Assembly: GCA_009768925.2 (NCBI GenBank)
Contig: VHIT02000011.1
Span: 310,001 to 374,000, forward strand
DNA length: 64,000 bases
Source: Cryptosporidium bovis
Lineage: Eukaryota > Apicomplexa > Conoidasida > Eucoccidiorida > Cryptosporidiidae
Direction of reading: 5' to 3'
The notes under the pieces were generated by a model. It did not search any database. It was not told the DNA's origin and saw only the letters and a list, made by a program, of their open reading frames with translations. This document shows, in pieces, positions 17,176-27,790 of the stretch (position 1 is the first letter of the stretch; every line of letters begins with the position of its first letter). Made by a program: the position numbers and the translations under genes.

Positions 17176-19719
17176 TTAAATTCCAAACCCTTCAAACAAC
17201 TCCAAAAGTTTGGAATCCAATGATACAATCCCGTCGTTAAAATTGCAATTAATTGCGGAGAACACATTGTTGTTATTACCAGCCCTATTGTAGTCCTGGA
17301 TACTATCGTTTAAAAAATTGTTATTAAGGAAGACACCCAAATTCGTTCCCAAATAAACTCCGTTGCATTTGAATTCTGCTGTCCTTTTATTATCGTATTT
17401 AGTCTGGATATTCGAAGGTTCCCACAAGCGATCTCCCCCAATTCCAGAATCTTTAAAAGTATGAACCTGATGATTAAATTGTACTTGAGTAGGACCAACT
17501 TTCAAGTTTCCTGAAGAGTCAACATTTAAATCAGTTGAATGATTGTAATTAACATTTAAACCCAAACGGTTGTTGGTATTGTTATTAACAGGAGCAGAAT
17601 TCTTTCCAATAGTGCCCTGATAACCATTAGACCAAATGTTACCATTTATTTGATTTTGGAAATTAAATAGAGTAGGATTATTTCCATTATTAAATGAATT
17701 TCCATTACAGAGAAATAACGACCTGTTCTTATTAATTTGATTACCACAATTGTCATATTCAAAATTTCTTATTCCGGTATTACCAAACAACGAATTATTG
17801 CTATTTATACTTCTGCTCCAGTTTTGTTGATGATCTGAAGTTCTGTTGTAATTCATCACACTATGATGATTTTGGTAGTTCTTCTTCTGATTACAATGCT
17901 TGTTTTGGGAATGATGATAAGACATATTCGAGTTATTACATCTAAAATCGTTCCCAGTTTTGTTTATTTTATCCCAAACAAATTCCTGTCTTGAGTTATT
18001 TCCTTCCCATTCATTATCAGGATGCTTTTTGTTTCTGTTGTTTAAATTAACATTGTAAGAATTATACTGTCTCAAATTAACTCTGTGTGGATTAATATGG
18101 TGAGCATAAGTGTTGCTTGAATAGTTATGGTTTTTTCTTTGACCACCGATTACATCGCTAGCAAATTCGTATTCATGACCAAAATTGTTATTACAGTTAT
18201 TACATGGACTTATTTTTTGGTTAAAATTTAAGTTAGAATAAGACTTGCTACTTGGACTGCTGGAATTATCGTCGGTACTGTTGTTAGATGATGTTATTGT
18301 AGATAATGATGATTGCGGACGGTAAGAGATGTTGTATGAATTGCTAAAGTTGCTAGAGGGTGATAAAGAATCCTTGTTAATAACACTACTGCCTAACTTA
18401 TTAATTTTGCGTTCCCTATAGCAATCACTCACTTCGTATTCATTGTTAATGGACATGGCCGAACTAACATCATTTTCAGAGAAGTTCTCTTCCTCAGATT
18501 CCTCATCAGAAGAAATAAACCCAACATTACTTACAGAAGACTGAACAATAGTATCTAATTCCAATATTCCCGTGAGAAAATTTCTGTTTTTGTATTCCTG
18601 AATACATAATTTAATCAATTTATTTTCAACTTGAAGACTTACTGGATTTCTACTCCATTTCATATGACATACAGGGCAGTTTTTAAAAGGTTTGTTTCTT
18701 ATTTTTTTAAAGCCTACTTGATTTCTATTCTTTGCCCCAGTTGATATAGGTTTGCTGTCCTCTTCATTGTTTTCTGATTTGAAATAGGGATTTAGTTCGA
18801 GTGAATAATTATCAACAAATGAGTTTCCTTCATCTACACTATCACCATTGTTATCTTCGGCATTAAAATTGCCATCACTTGCATTTTTGCGATTCTCGAT
18901 AATTAATGTCTCATTAACACTTATAATACATTTCCAACAAAGTACATGATTACAAATACTCTTAATTGGCTCAAATGTTTTTTTCTTACATTTTTGACAC
19001 ACTTCTGAAAACATATCTTTTTTAAACACTTTAACCATAATATTTCTAAGATTTCTATTCAAATATTCAAGGGTTAATCCTCTGTAAAACTCATGACTAT
19101 TTAAGAGCGAATATGCGTCAATAGGATTCTTCATAAATCTATTTATTGATATTTTGTTTTTTCTTTTTTTAAGTACCTTAATTACGGCTATACTGTTCCA
19201 TATTATGTATGAACGCAACTTTGCTAATTTGCCACAACATTCAAGTAAGTTATGTAACCAATCAACAATTTTCCTTTCATTAACTAATTCAAAACTCGGA
19301 TTGATTAATGATGATAATGACGATATAAACATCGAAGACAAGTTGTTAATACCATCAACCCTATTTATCCTCATACTTGAATACATCACATTTGATTGTG
19401 ACGACACAGATATACTCCAAATGTCTCTGGATAAAATACACATTAAATCTCTAATGTAACTGATGTCCCTACTGTACATTGAATCCATTCTATTAATATC
19501 TCTCAGTAAAATGTCCTTGAATATCAAATCATATTTTTGAGCCTCGGCGAAATTTTTTTCTTCTTCCTGTTCAAAAACCCATCTTATTTTTCTAATAAGC
19601 AATTTATAGTTTAAATATCGTGTTCCTCTGTTATTTCTTGCTTGAACCTGGATACCCTTCGAGAACTTTATTATTTCCAGGCCATTGTCGGAAATCTTAA
19701 CATTAGATTTCATCGTCAT
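17176..19719 (-). CDS. SPX-RING protein, putative E3 ubiquitin ligase
   Basis: 847 residues. The N-terminal ~215 residues look like an SPX domain (YLNYKLLIRKIRWVFE near the start; LAKLRSYIIWNSIAVIKVLKK), which in other eukaryotes senses inositol pyrophosphates. A RING finger follows: CQKC (about 239), CNHVLCWKC, then CPVC (about 347), as in plant NLA/BAH1, where SPX and RING are also joined. The last Cys pair is separated from the first six ligands by a ~75-residue acidic/Asn-rich insertion, much longer than usual. The C-terminal ~450 residues are Asn/Ser-rich low complexity. A role in phosphate-linked ubiquitination is inferred from architecture alone. Start: the first of two close ATGs. Confidence 0.75.
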   Translation of the reverse strand: MTMKSNVKISDNGLEIIKFSKGIQVQARNNRGTRYLNYKLLIRKIRWVFEQEEEKNFAEAQKYDLIFKDILLRDINRMDSMYSRDISYIRDLMCILSRDIWSISVSSQSNVMYSSMRINRVDGINNLSSMFISSLSSLINPSFELVNERKIVDWLHNLLECCGKLAKLRSYIIWNSIAVIKVLKKRKNKISINRFMKNPIDAYSLLNSHEFYRGLTLEYLNRNLRNIMVKVFKKDMFSEVCQKCKKKTFEPIKSICNHVLCWKCIISVNETLIIENRKNASDGNFNAEDNNGDSVDEGNSFVDNYSLELNPYFKSENNEEDSKPISTGAKNRNQVGFKKIRNKPFKNCPVCHMKWSRNPVSLQVENKLIKLCIQEYKNRNFLTGILELDTIVQSSVSNVGFISSDEESEEENFSENDVSSAMSINNEYEVSDCYRERKINKLGSSVINKDSLSPSSNFSNSYNISYRPQSSLSTITSSNNSTDDNSSSPSSKSYSNLNFNQKISPCNNCNNNFGHEYEFASDVIGGQRKNHNYSSNTYAHHINPHRVNLRQYNSYNVNLNNRNKKHPDNEWEGNNSRQEFVWDKINKTGNDFRCNNSNMSYHHSQNKHCNQKKNYQNHHSVMNYNRTSDHQQNWSRSINSNNSLFGNTGIRNFEYDNCGNQINKNRSLFLCNGNSFNNGNNPTLFNFQNQINGNIWSNGYQGTIGKNSAPVNNNTNNRLGLNVNYNHSTDLNVDSSGNLKVGPTQVQFNHQVHTFKDSGIGGDRLWEPSNIQTKYDNKRTAEFKCNGVYLGTNLGVFLNNNFLNDSIQDYNRAGNNNNVFSAINCNFNDGIVSLDSKLLELFEGFGI

Positions 19720-20650
19720 ATTTACAATTATGCAAATAAATACCTCAATTCCAATCTACAAACTGTATAAACACATATAACTAGTAATTTTCGGTTCCTA
19801 AATCAAAGCTGAACGTAAACATGTAACAACAATGATCAAATCCAACCCTACTTGATATACTTATAGCCTCTGTATAAATATATATACCTTGATAAGATCA
19901 CCTGCTGTTATCCGTACGAACATGAAAAAGAGAAATTTGAATATTAATTCATCCTCAAAAATAAGGAATAGTGCTCACTAGAACCCAATTCTCAATCAAT
20001 CCGACTCTCTGAAATTATATCCATGTATATGTATTATTCGGGTATAACAAAAATTCTGTTTTTATTACGAGTTAGTTCTAACAATGAAGTTGTTCCTCCA
20101 AAAGAAAAAATGAACGGATATTAACAATCTCACATAAATAAAATAATCCTAGAATTTTTTTTCCAGTTTAAATTGGAAATATTAGTGAATTTTTTTCAAC
20201 AAGTTAAAAGTAATAATTAAACAGCTTTCTTCTTTATGATTTCTATATATGTTTATATTTATACATATACTTAATTTCATATATACTTTAAAGTCTCATT
20301 TAGACAAGAGTAAGTAGTTTATTTACAGTTTATTTTTTGACCTTATACTCTATTAATATCTTGAGTAACTAATTTATGTAATATTTTGGCGCCTAGGCGC
20401 GTGTATCATATAACTTCAATACTAGTAGTAATATAAAAGATTGAACGACTATCATGTCTTCTTGATATAAACGTTGGTTGTCACTCATTATGACGTTTTC
20501 TTTGTGGAAAAACTTTCACTTTAAGAAGCGGAAAAAACAGAATGACTGGACGGCAAATTTGACATACTTGCACGTGTTTCCTAAGACAAGGACGTAAGAT
20601 TTGACGTTTTCAACTATAGTTTCTGTGACGAGACAATTTTAAAGAAGACA
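19720..20650. other. Intergenic region between SPX-RING and PMS2
   Basis: 930 bp, AT-rich. GGCGCC at 20388-20393 is followed at once by CTAGGCGCG (20393-20401). No coding frame supported. A tempting plus-strand three-exon model at 20490-20873 is antisense to the PMS2 3' exon and is rejected below. Confidence 0.5.
20388..20401. promoter_or_regulatory. Double GGCGC element
   Basis: GGCGCC and GGCGCG stand 2 bp apart in AT-rich DNA, about 670 bp upstream of the SPX-RING ATG. E2F-like by pattern; its target is uncertain. Confidence 0.35.
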
Positions 20651-23237
20651 CTATAACATAGAAAAGTGACCCAGATGCCTTATAGATGGCCTCCCGTGAG
20701 GACAATTCCAAGGTGAATTCAGGGTACTCATTTTTTTCACTATGGCCTTCATTTTGTGCATATTTAGGTCGTCTCCAATCATTACTGCGGTTCTACATGC
20801 TCTGAATTACGATGATTGTGAATTAATAAATTCAAAAAGCTACTTAGTTAGAATGAACTTACTTGGATGCTAGTATTGACCATATTTTTTTTGGTCTTGG
20901 GATTGTATTCAATGGGCACCACAAAACTGTGTCTTTAGCGTTATTTTCATTTGAAACAGTTATTGAATCTTCTCTTTCATCGTGCGAATCCTCTTCTGAA
21001 TTGTCAGGAGCGTTCGGAATGGGTGAAATCCCGTTTTCTAGAGATATCTTTGTTTTGTGCTTCCCAATTTGAGAAAGGAGGTCCAGGAAATCTAATTGTT
21101 TCAGTGGGATTCCAAATATTACAGGCAAGTGTGTAAGTTGGACCCTTGATCCCAGGTCCAAACTGTTATTGAACACAAATCTGAATCCATTGTTTTCGAA
21201 AATGTCCCGATAATTAAGTACACTTTGCTCTTGAGAAGGTGTTAGCCTTATAGACAGCGGTGAGATTAGTTGTTGAGTCTGTAAATGACAAAAATCTTTA
21301 TTTAAACTCTCAAAGCGTGCCTTTTCGTCAGATGCATGCTGATCAATAATAAATATATGCAATGACTTTGACTCTAAAACAACCAATTTAGTTAAAATAA
21401 AACCTTTATTGAACTGTCCAATGATATCCAAATCATTGAATAGTTTTTTCTCAAAATTAAAACTTTTAATACTGTCCTTTTGGGAATTTAAGTTGTTGTT
21501 TTCATTAATATTAATGGAATTAGTGATATCATTGTTTATCAGAAAATCAACTGCGGATAAGTTCTCATTGACAAAGTTTTTAACTAGTTTGGATTCGCCT
21601 ATTTTTTTCCATATTTTCTCCTGATGTGGAACAGAATATTTATATTCCAATATACATGGAGTTGGAATATTGAAGTTTAATTTGATTTTAATTCGATTAT
21701 CATTTTGTTTTGAGTTGTTCGTTAAGTCGGAAGAATCAGATCTGTACTCTACAATTTGTGCTTCCTGATTCTTATTTTTTCCTTTTGTTTGGACAAATTC
21801 ATTATTTTCAATCATATCATTGTTCAAGCCTTTTTGAATTTCAGTGCTTAGTTCAACATCATTACCGGTATTATTTGAATTGCAAACGTGTGAATCACTA
21901 AATCCTGGATTCTTATTGTTTAAAGTTGTATCTGAATTGAAATCGTTTCTCACCTTTTTAATTTCGTCGTTTGGAACATCCAACAACTGTCTTTTTTTAT
22001 TGTTAGTAACTTCATTTGTAACATCATCGGACAAATTCTCTGGTCTATTGCAAATTGGGATGCTGTTCTGATATGAGTTCAATAAAAATTGTTGAATATT
22101 CTCCAGTAAAACATTCTCAACTGCTGATGGGAGCATTATTGTTCTTTTATTTGGGGTCACATTTATATCTAGCAGTGGTGGTGGCAAAGTTATATTAATA
22201 ACAAAGACAGGATAAAGCTTTTTGTTAGTAAACGATGATAAATTTGAGTAGACAGAAAAAATTGAACGTGAAATTCGTTTTATCGGATCTATTGGTCTTC
22301 TATTTACTGTAAATAATTGATGGTCCGGGTAGGGACGACCTTTATTTAATGATGAAACAAATCCGTTTATAGACCAATTTCCACCTATCTTATCTTCCTC
22401 TGTGTTGTTAACATTTGGTACAAATACTTGGCCACTTAAATTAAGTTCGAGTGAATTGTCTAAAACAGATTTTCCCCATAAATATTTAGCAACATCTTTC
22501 TGAGTGCTTCCTCCTCTTGTAATTAATAGTTCATTTTTTTGTTGAAAATTTTGTTGATTTATATTAACATCTGCCAATTTAGTGCTAATCTTTTCTCTCT
22601 CAGAATCCGATAGTATTCTATTTGTTATAAAGAATCTTATTTCTGGGTAACAAATTGCATACTCTTCCAACATAACTATTAATGACTTCAATTGCTGTTT
22701 AATGTTTCTCAAAAAGTGTTTTCTTCTTGAGACATATGGAACGAACAAACCCGTTATTTTTATCCTCGTACCTGTCTTTCCTTGAAAGTTGTATTTCTCG
22801 TTACCGTCAGAGTCAAAATTCACCAATTTGCATTTCTGAAAAGTTAATACCTTCGTTTCTCCTTCAACTGAACCAGAAGTTCCACTCTTACTTGAGGTAA
22901 ATAACGTATGTATTTCAACGGTCTCACAACTGTTTATAATAGAATTCAATCCTTCTCCACGAAATCCGAGTGTTTCTAATGACAAGTTAATGCTATCAAA
23001 GTCATCAAGTTTTGAAGTACTATTTCTCTCACCAATAAGATCAAGATCCTCTATTCCAGTTCCATTATCTATTAATTCAATAGTAGATGCCCCGTTGTCA
23101 GTTAAAGAAAGGAATATTTCGGTGCACCTTGCATCTATTGAATTATCTACAAGTTCCTTTACAGAATCTTTTAACTCAGTTATTACTTGCTGACTGCAAA
23201 TTCGATCCTGATCCTCCTTTCCCAACTTCCTTAACAT
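20651..23237 (-). CDS. PMS2: DNA mismatch repair protein PMS2 (MutL homolog), two exons
   Basis: Exon 1 is 20863-23237 and exon 2 is 20651-20801, with a 61-bp intron (GTAAGT...TTCAG); 841 residues. The N-terminal GHKL ATPase has RICSQQVITELKDSVKELV, DNSIDA, DNGTGI and GFRGEGLNSI. The C-terminal endonuclease region has DQHASDEKARFE (metal-binding DQHA-x2-E-x4-E) at about residue 631. In exon 2 it has ACRTAVMIG and WNCPHGRPS, completing the motif set of latent MutL-alpha nickases. Without the intron the protein would lack the last two motifs, so the splice is essential. The start is placed at ATG 23237 (MLRKLGKED...); the upstream frame has only a TTG. The middle is Asn-rich. PMS2 works with MLH1 to nick the nascent strand after mismatch recognition. 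Confidence 0.93.
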
Positions 23238-23567
23238 CTCTTTACATTGATTTTTAATGGAAAAAACTCGCAAATAATTATCATTCGGACTCTCACACCT
23301 GGCGGTGTTTGGAACCAGTGCTTTTTTTTGTCCATATTGGCGCGTAATGTGGGCTTCATGCTTTTTTTTTTAATCTAACAGGGTGATTTGGAGTCTATTG
23401 CTAAGAAAAAAATAAGTAAATATATATTTGTTTGCATTAATGGAAAAAAAAACAAAGCATACTTGAGTTAAATGGTGAGAGTTATACGGACATTTTGTTT
23501 TGTGTGTAGACTTCTTTTGTGACTTAGAGTCAACAGTTTATTGTGGACAAGCAATTTTTAGAGAGAA

Positions 23568-24338
23568 ATGATGATGAAAAAAGATCTAAAAGATGTAGGA
23601 AGAGGGGTTTTTGAGGGAGAAGTTTTATCTTACTACGGTTCCTACCTTGGGCAATTCGAAAATACCCCAAATGTAAATACAAAGAAATACAATTATCCCC
23701 AAAGGATGGCAAGTATTTCGTCAAGAGAGCAATTTGATGAGAATAGGGGCAGCAATATGGTCATATTGAATGTTTATGACCTTGATTCTTTGAGTAGAAA
23801 AATAAACAAATTTACAAGGGCATTTGACATTGGGGCGTTTCATGCAGGGGTTGAAGTGTACGGGATTGAATACTGCTTTGGCTCTACAAATGATGGAACT
23901 ACAGGAATAACCTCAAACTTACCAAGAAGACATCCTATACACATATACAGAGAGAGTATTAAAATGGGGAGAACCAATTTCACAAGAGGTGAAGTAAAAA
24001 GAATAATAAGTAACATGAAACCAATGTGGCCTGGATCGGAGTACAACATTTTTCGTAGAAACTGTTTAACATTTGCGGAAGAACTATGCACAACTTTGAA
24101 CGTAGGAGAAATACCTAGTTTCGTTAAATTGCTTCCTGAATTGCTTTGCCAAGCAGGTGACGGTCTGGACAGGGCAGCACAACATCTCGTTACAATATTC
24201 CACAGAGTTACAGCAACTTGTTCTAATTTGACGGCATTTGAGACCGAAAAAAGTGATGAGAGAAATTATTCCATTGATAACCGTCAAGTAACCGAATCCA
24301 CCGTTGGAACAATGAGTGATTTAAGAAATACAATTTAA
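23568..24338 (+). CDS. PPPDE (DeSI-like) peptidase
   Basis: 256 residues. The PPPDE/DUF862 thiol-peptidase fold spans about residues 64-195: LNVYDLD, GAFHAGVEVYGIEYCFG (catalytic His in FHAG), then RRNCLTFAEELC (catalytic Cys). Members remove SUMO or ubiquitin from substrates (DeSI-1/2 in animals). Both catalytic residues are present, so activity is expected. Flanking tails are hydrophilic. It is divergent from PMS2, with 330 bp between starts containing a GGCGCG at 23339. The exact modifier removed cannot be told from sequence. Confidence 0.88.
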   Translation: MMMKKDLKDVGRGVFEGEVLSYYGSYLGQFENTPNVNTKKYNYPQRMASISSREQFDENRGSNMVILNVYDLDSLSRKINKFTRAFDIGAFHAGVEVYGIEYCFGSTNDGTTGITSNLPRRHPIHIYRESIKMGRTNFTRGEVKRIISNMKPMWPGSEYNIFRRNCLTFAEELCTTLNVGEIPSFVKLLPELLCQAGDGLDRAAQHLVTIFHRVTATCSNLTAFETEKSDERNYSIDNRQVTESTVGTMSDLRNTI

Positions 24339-24710
24339 AAATTGCTATTAGCATAGGCGCCAAATGGCGCTGTTTATATAATTTAAGAGGAAAATAATGA
24401 TTTTTTGAATGAAGGAGAAGACTGATAAACATGACGAGAAAAGCAGGTTAATATGTACACTAAATATAGAAGTAAATAATTTGTATTTTCTACAGGTAGA
24501 ATAGTGTATCCCTTTTTTTCTCTTTAGTTTTTTTTTGAAAGGTGGGAAAGTAAAATAACATCTCCCGCTGGTATTTGCAAACCAGACATCTGGAGTATGT
24601 ACTAATTTTTTGGTGTTAAGTAAAAAAAATCTTGAGGTTATTTCTGCTTGAAAATAAGTTTTCGGTAGTTAAGAAATTATTAAGTTTGTGTACACTTGTA
24701 TATTTTACAA
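24339..24710. promoter_or_regulatory. Intergenic region with paired GGCGC motifs
   Basis: 372 bp between the PPPDE stop and the BAR-protein start. GGCGCC at 24356-24361 followed by AAATGGCGC to 24370 makes a closely spaced E2F-like pair, just 18 bp after the PPPDE stop. No gene seen. Confidence 0.4.
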
Positions 24711-25744
24711 ATGTTAAAATCAATTAGGAAGGTAGGTTTATGTTTTTGTATTTATGTTACAACTAACTAGGGTAATTACAGTTTTTCAGTACAAAAAAGA
24801 TAGCAAATGATCCTTTGGAATCACTAACTGGAGAGTTGGATAATGTTTTAAAGTTCGCAAAAAGAATGCAAATAGCAGTTGACAAGAGTATTAGCGGCGT
24901 GAACTCAATGAACTATTCGAGGGATTCAATTTTAAATGGGATAAGTTGCTTGTTCCCCCAAGAAACAATAGAATACGGAAGTTTAATGAACACAGTTGAG
25001 TGTTTAGGTGGACTTTCAACGGCGAGAGAACATTTTATTAGCGATTGTGACCAAGTTAAGATCCTAATTCAAGAAATGGTACTTAACGTCAACAGTATTC
25101 AAAAGAGGTTGGTGAAAAGAAGAATAGCGTATTCTGAGAGAATACACTATGAGAAAAAGTTAAAGAAAAGGCAACAGAGAATGAACTCTGGTAAAAGTGT
25201 TTCTCTAAGTGATAATGCAAAGTTGGATCGTACACAAAGAAAATGTGGCGACGCTTTGGATGAATTCACAAGAATAGACGATGATGTTCAACATGAACTG
25301 CAACAGTTTTTAACAAGAAATCACGAAATGGCAACAAATATTATTTCGAAGTTCAACCTTGCTATTGGCAGTTACTTCTCGTTTGTCTTTTCCCACTACG
25401 ACAATTCAACGAATGTTGGGGTTCCAACAAATAACTTAATTATTCCAGATCAGTTATCAGTGACCAATACTAACACCAATACAGTAACTAACTCAAATAG
25501 TAATGCAAATTCAACCCCAATTCAAACCGGGTCAAGTTGCCAAATTAACCTTAGTTCTTCAGCAAGCAATATTGTGAGCCATAAAATAGATAGCAGTGAG
25601 GCTCTGACAAGACCAAATTCCACTTCCACACTAAAGAAATCTGAGTCGGGATGTTTCAACGGTGTCGAATTTGCCTCTAGGAGGCAAACAAAGAATCTAC
25701 AACAAGGAAGTGGTTCTATGGATTTAAGCTTGTTGAAGGCATAA
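24711..25744 (+). CDS. BAR-domain protein, two exons
   Basis: Exon 1 is 24711-24731 (7 codons, ATG) and exon 2 is 24782-25744, with a 50-bp intron (GTAGGT...TTACAG); 327 residues. Without the intron the frame opens at a TTG. Residues about 20-210 form a long, highly charged helical region: LIQEMVLNVNSIQKRLVKRR, YEKKLKKRQQR, ALDEFTRIDDDVQHELQQFL and IISKFNLAIGSYFSFVFSHY. Its spacing and ending resemble amphiphysin/endophilin-type BAR domains, which bind and bend membranes as dimers. The C-terminal ~110 residues are Asn/Thr/Ser-rich and disordered, without an SH3 domain. The BAR call is by pattern, so moderately sure; the role is likely endocytic or vesicular. Confidence 0.7.
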
Positions 25745-25792
25745 TTACCGTTTCTTTTGATGTAGTTTTTTTGTAATGTGAATATCGTACAC

Positions 25793-26923
25793 TTACTGGT
25801 CGTTTAGCTCGATTTGTCTCATTTGCTGACACTTTAGTGATAGCAACTCCCTTATTTGTGATAATACTGATTTTTTGTACCATCCTGATTCTTTTGTACA
25901 TGATTCGAGAGGTTGTGAATCGTTAATTAATTTTTTGATATGGTTGTCCTCTATGTTGCATAGTTGATATAGCTGTGAACCACGCTTTGGTGGCACCTTG
26001 AATTGCCAATCTGATGGAGATTCGCCGGTATCTTCTTCAATTTTATTTACTATTCCTATTTTTTTATCCTTCATTACCTTTCTTAAATACGGGTCCCTGA
26101 AGTCCAGTGTTTGATATATTCTTGACTCGGGATCTGTTCTAGGGTCGTATCCCAATCTACATAGACATGCTCTCCAGGGTCCATCGCTTATGTTATAACA
26201 AACTTGTGTAAACAATAACTTTCTTTTCCAAGAAGATATTTCAGACGATATTTTTGATTCAATAACCGGCCTTAACCATAATGGTTGCTCATCAAATAGT
26301 TTCTTTACTGTATCTAATGCATTCTTGTCTAAATTTATAGAAGTCGAGATTTTAAGTGGGGAGCTTGGCACTGTTTGGTCTGAATATTTAGTCACTGCTG
26401 TCCAATATTGAATGCTTTCCGTCTTTTCTTCCACTTCCTCAGACTTGTTTTGGTCAATTGTGTCATTTAGCGCCGCACTCATACTTGAGGTCCATTTTAT
26501 ATTAACAGGATGAGTAACTCTCGAGAATAAAGCAGGTGGAATGAATGCTGTCTCCGGTATTTCCTCACTCAAATGCTCATGAATTGTTTTCTTTTCTCTA
26601 AAGCCTTTTGGAGGAATGAAGTAGAAATCTGCCATCTGGGTAAACTGATGGATCAACGAAACATTTCCAAAAACCTTCCATTCAATTTTTCCATTTCTAT
26701 ATTTGAGTTTTTTTAGTAATATACCCGATCTTTTCATGAAGTCAGAGCATATTGGTCTTGTGTACGGATCGTCAGGACAAAACTGCAACTTTATTGATCT
26801 ACGATTTCGAATGGATTCCTCAATGCCTTTTCGACCTCCCAAAGCTCTAATTGCGTTCTCAGGGTTGCTTACAGTTCCCGGAATCTCAACACAAGCCGTA
26901 GTTATGTAAGGGACTTCCAACAT
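25793..26923 (-). CDS. GTF3C5: General transcription factor IIIC subunit 5 (Tau95/Tfc1-like)
   Basis: 376 residues. The N-terminus has VEIPGTVSNPENAIRALGGRKGI and LQFCPDDPYTRPICSDF, matching the N-terminal dimerisation region of the TFIIIC tau95 subunit. The middle DNA-binding-like region has LWLRPVIESKI, ISDGPWRACLCRLGYDPRTDPESRIYQTLDFRD and SDWQFKVPPKRGSQLYQLCNI, also typical. TFIIIC binds A and B boxes of tRNA genes and recruits TFIIIB and Pol III. The protein is shorter than animal versions (about 520 residues) and lacks a long acidic tail. It is convergent with the BAR gene (48 bp apart). Confidence 0.85.
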   Translation of the reverse strand: MLEVPYITTACVEIPGTVSNPENAIRALGGRKGIEESIRNRRSIKLQFCPDDPYTRPICSDFMKRSGILLKKLKYRNGKIEWKVFGNVSLIHQFTQMADFYFIPPKGFREKKTIHEHLSEEIPETAFIPPALFSRVTHPVNIKWTSSMSAALNDTIDQNKSEEVEEKTESIQYWTAVTKYSDQTVPSSPLKISTSINLDKNALDTVKKLFDEQPLWLRPVIESKISSEISSWKRKLLFTQVCYNISDGPWRACLCRLGYDPRTDPESRIYQTLDFRDPYLRKVMKDKKIGIVNKIEEDTGESPSDWQFKVPPKRGSQLYQLCNIEDNHIKKLINDSQPLESCTKESGWYKKSVLSQIRELLSLKCQQMRQIELNDQ

Positions 26924-27382
26924 TTTATTTGACTAATTGTAAAACAATTGGCGGTAAATATTCCCTATTATATTTTTTTAATATTTTTAGAAACAGGTAC
27001 TTATTTTTTATGTAATATTAGCTACAAGTCAGTAAATTAACAATACAAAAATAAGTTACTAGAACCATATTAAACAAAAGTCGTATTCGGCCAATAAAAA
27101 GATACGTGATAAGCAATCAAATATGTGAAGTAATTAACCGGCAGAAATAGTATAGCTTCTACAGTGAAATATTACATGCCTTTATTTCATAAGTATGTTT
27201 GACATGCAGTTTGTTACAACACAAATGCTTATGAGAATTAATTAGCATGCAAATATTTTTTGTTATGGCGCCACAATTGCCCCACCCTACGTCTGCAATT
27301 TAGATCTGCACAAATAATTTGAATATAGGAACAAGGAGAAATATAGAGTGCTTTAGTGCTATAATAATCAGTTTACAAGAAA
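26924..27382. promoter_or_regulatory. Divergent promoter region with GGCGCC
   Basis: 459 bp between the TFIIIC and dynein light chain starts. GGCGCC at 27267-27272 is 111 bp upstream of the dynein light chain ATG. TTGGCGGTAAA at 26948-26958 is 25 bp from the TFIIIC start. No RNA gene or frame recognised. Confidence 0.45.
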
Positions 27383-27652
27383 ATGGCAGAAAAGAAAGCG
27401 GTTATTAAGAACGCAGATATGTCTGATGACATGCAACAAGATGCCATTGCATGCGCAGCCGCAGCGCTGGAACGCCACAATGTGGAAAAGGACATCGCTG
27501 CATATATAAAGAAGGAGTTCGACAGAAAGTACAATCCAACTTGGCATTGCGTTGTAGGGAGAAATTTCGGGTCATACGTAACACACGAAACAAGGCATTT
27601 TATCTATTTTTATATGGGGCAAATAGCTGTCTTGCTTTTCAAATCTGGTTGA
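27383..27652 (+). CDS. DYNLL: Dynein light chain LC8
   Basis: 89 residues, the exact family length. The whole sequence follows LC8: [68 protein letters not shown]8 is a dimeric hub that binds short linear motifs in dynein intermediate chain and many other partners. The codons are noticeably less AT-rich than in neighbouring genes, as expected for a highly expressed gene. No intron. Confidence 0.97.
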   Translation: MAEKKAVIKNADMSDDMQQDAIACAAAALERHNVEKDIAAYIKKEFDRKYNPTWHCVVGRNFGSYVTHETRHFIYFYMGQIAVLLFKSG

Positions 27653-27790
27653 AAAATGAAAAGTAAAATAGACAGAAAATAGTATAGAATATTATTCAAG
27701 TTTTGGACTACTATTGTTAATTCACAATGACTGAATTTGTATTATTTGACCGATATGTAAACGAAAAAAGAGCTAGGAAATATAAATATA

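Noticed and set aside
20490-20873. Plus-strand three-exon model encoding a 78-86 residue protein with good splice sites
   Set aside because: The same DNA on the minus strand encodes the PMS2 ACR and CPHGRP motifs across a matching intron. Homology decides for the minus strand; the plus model is a shadow.
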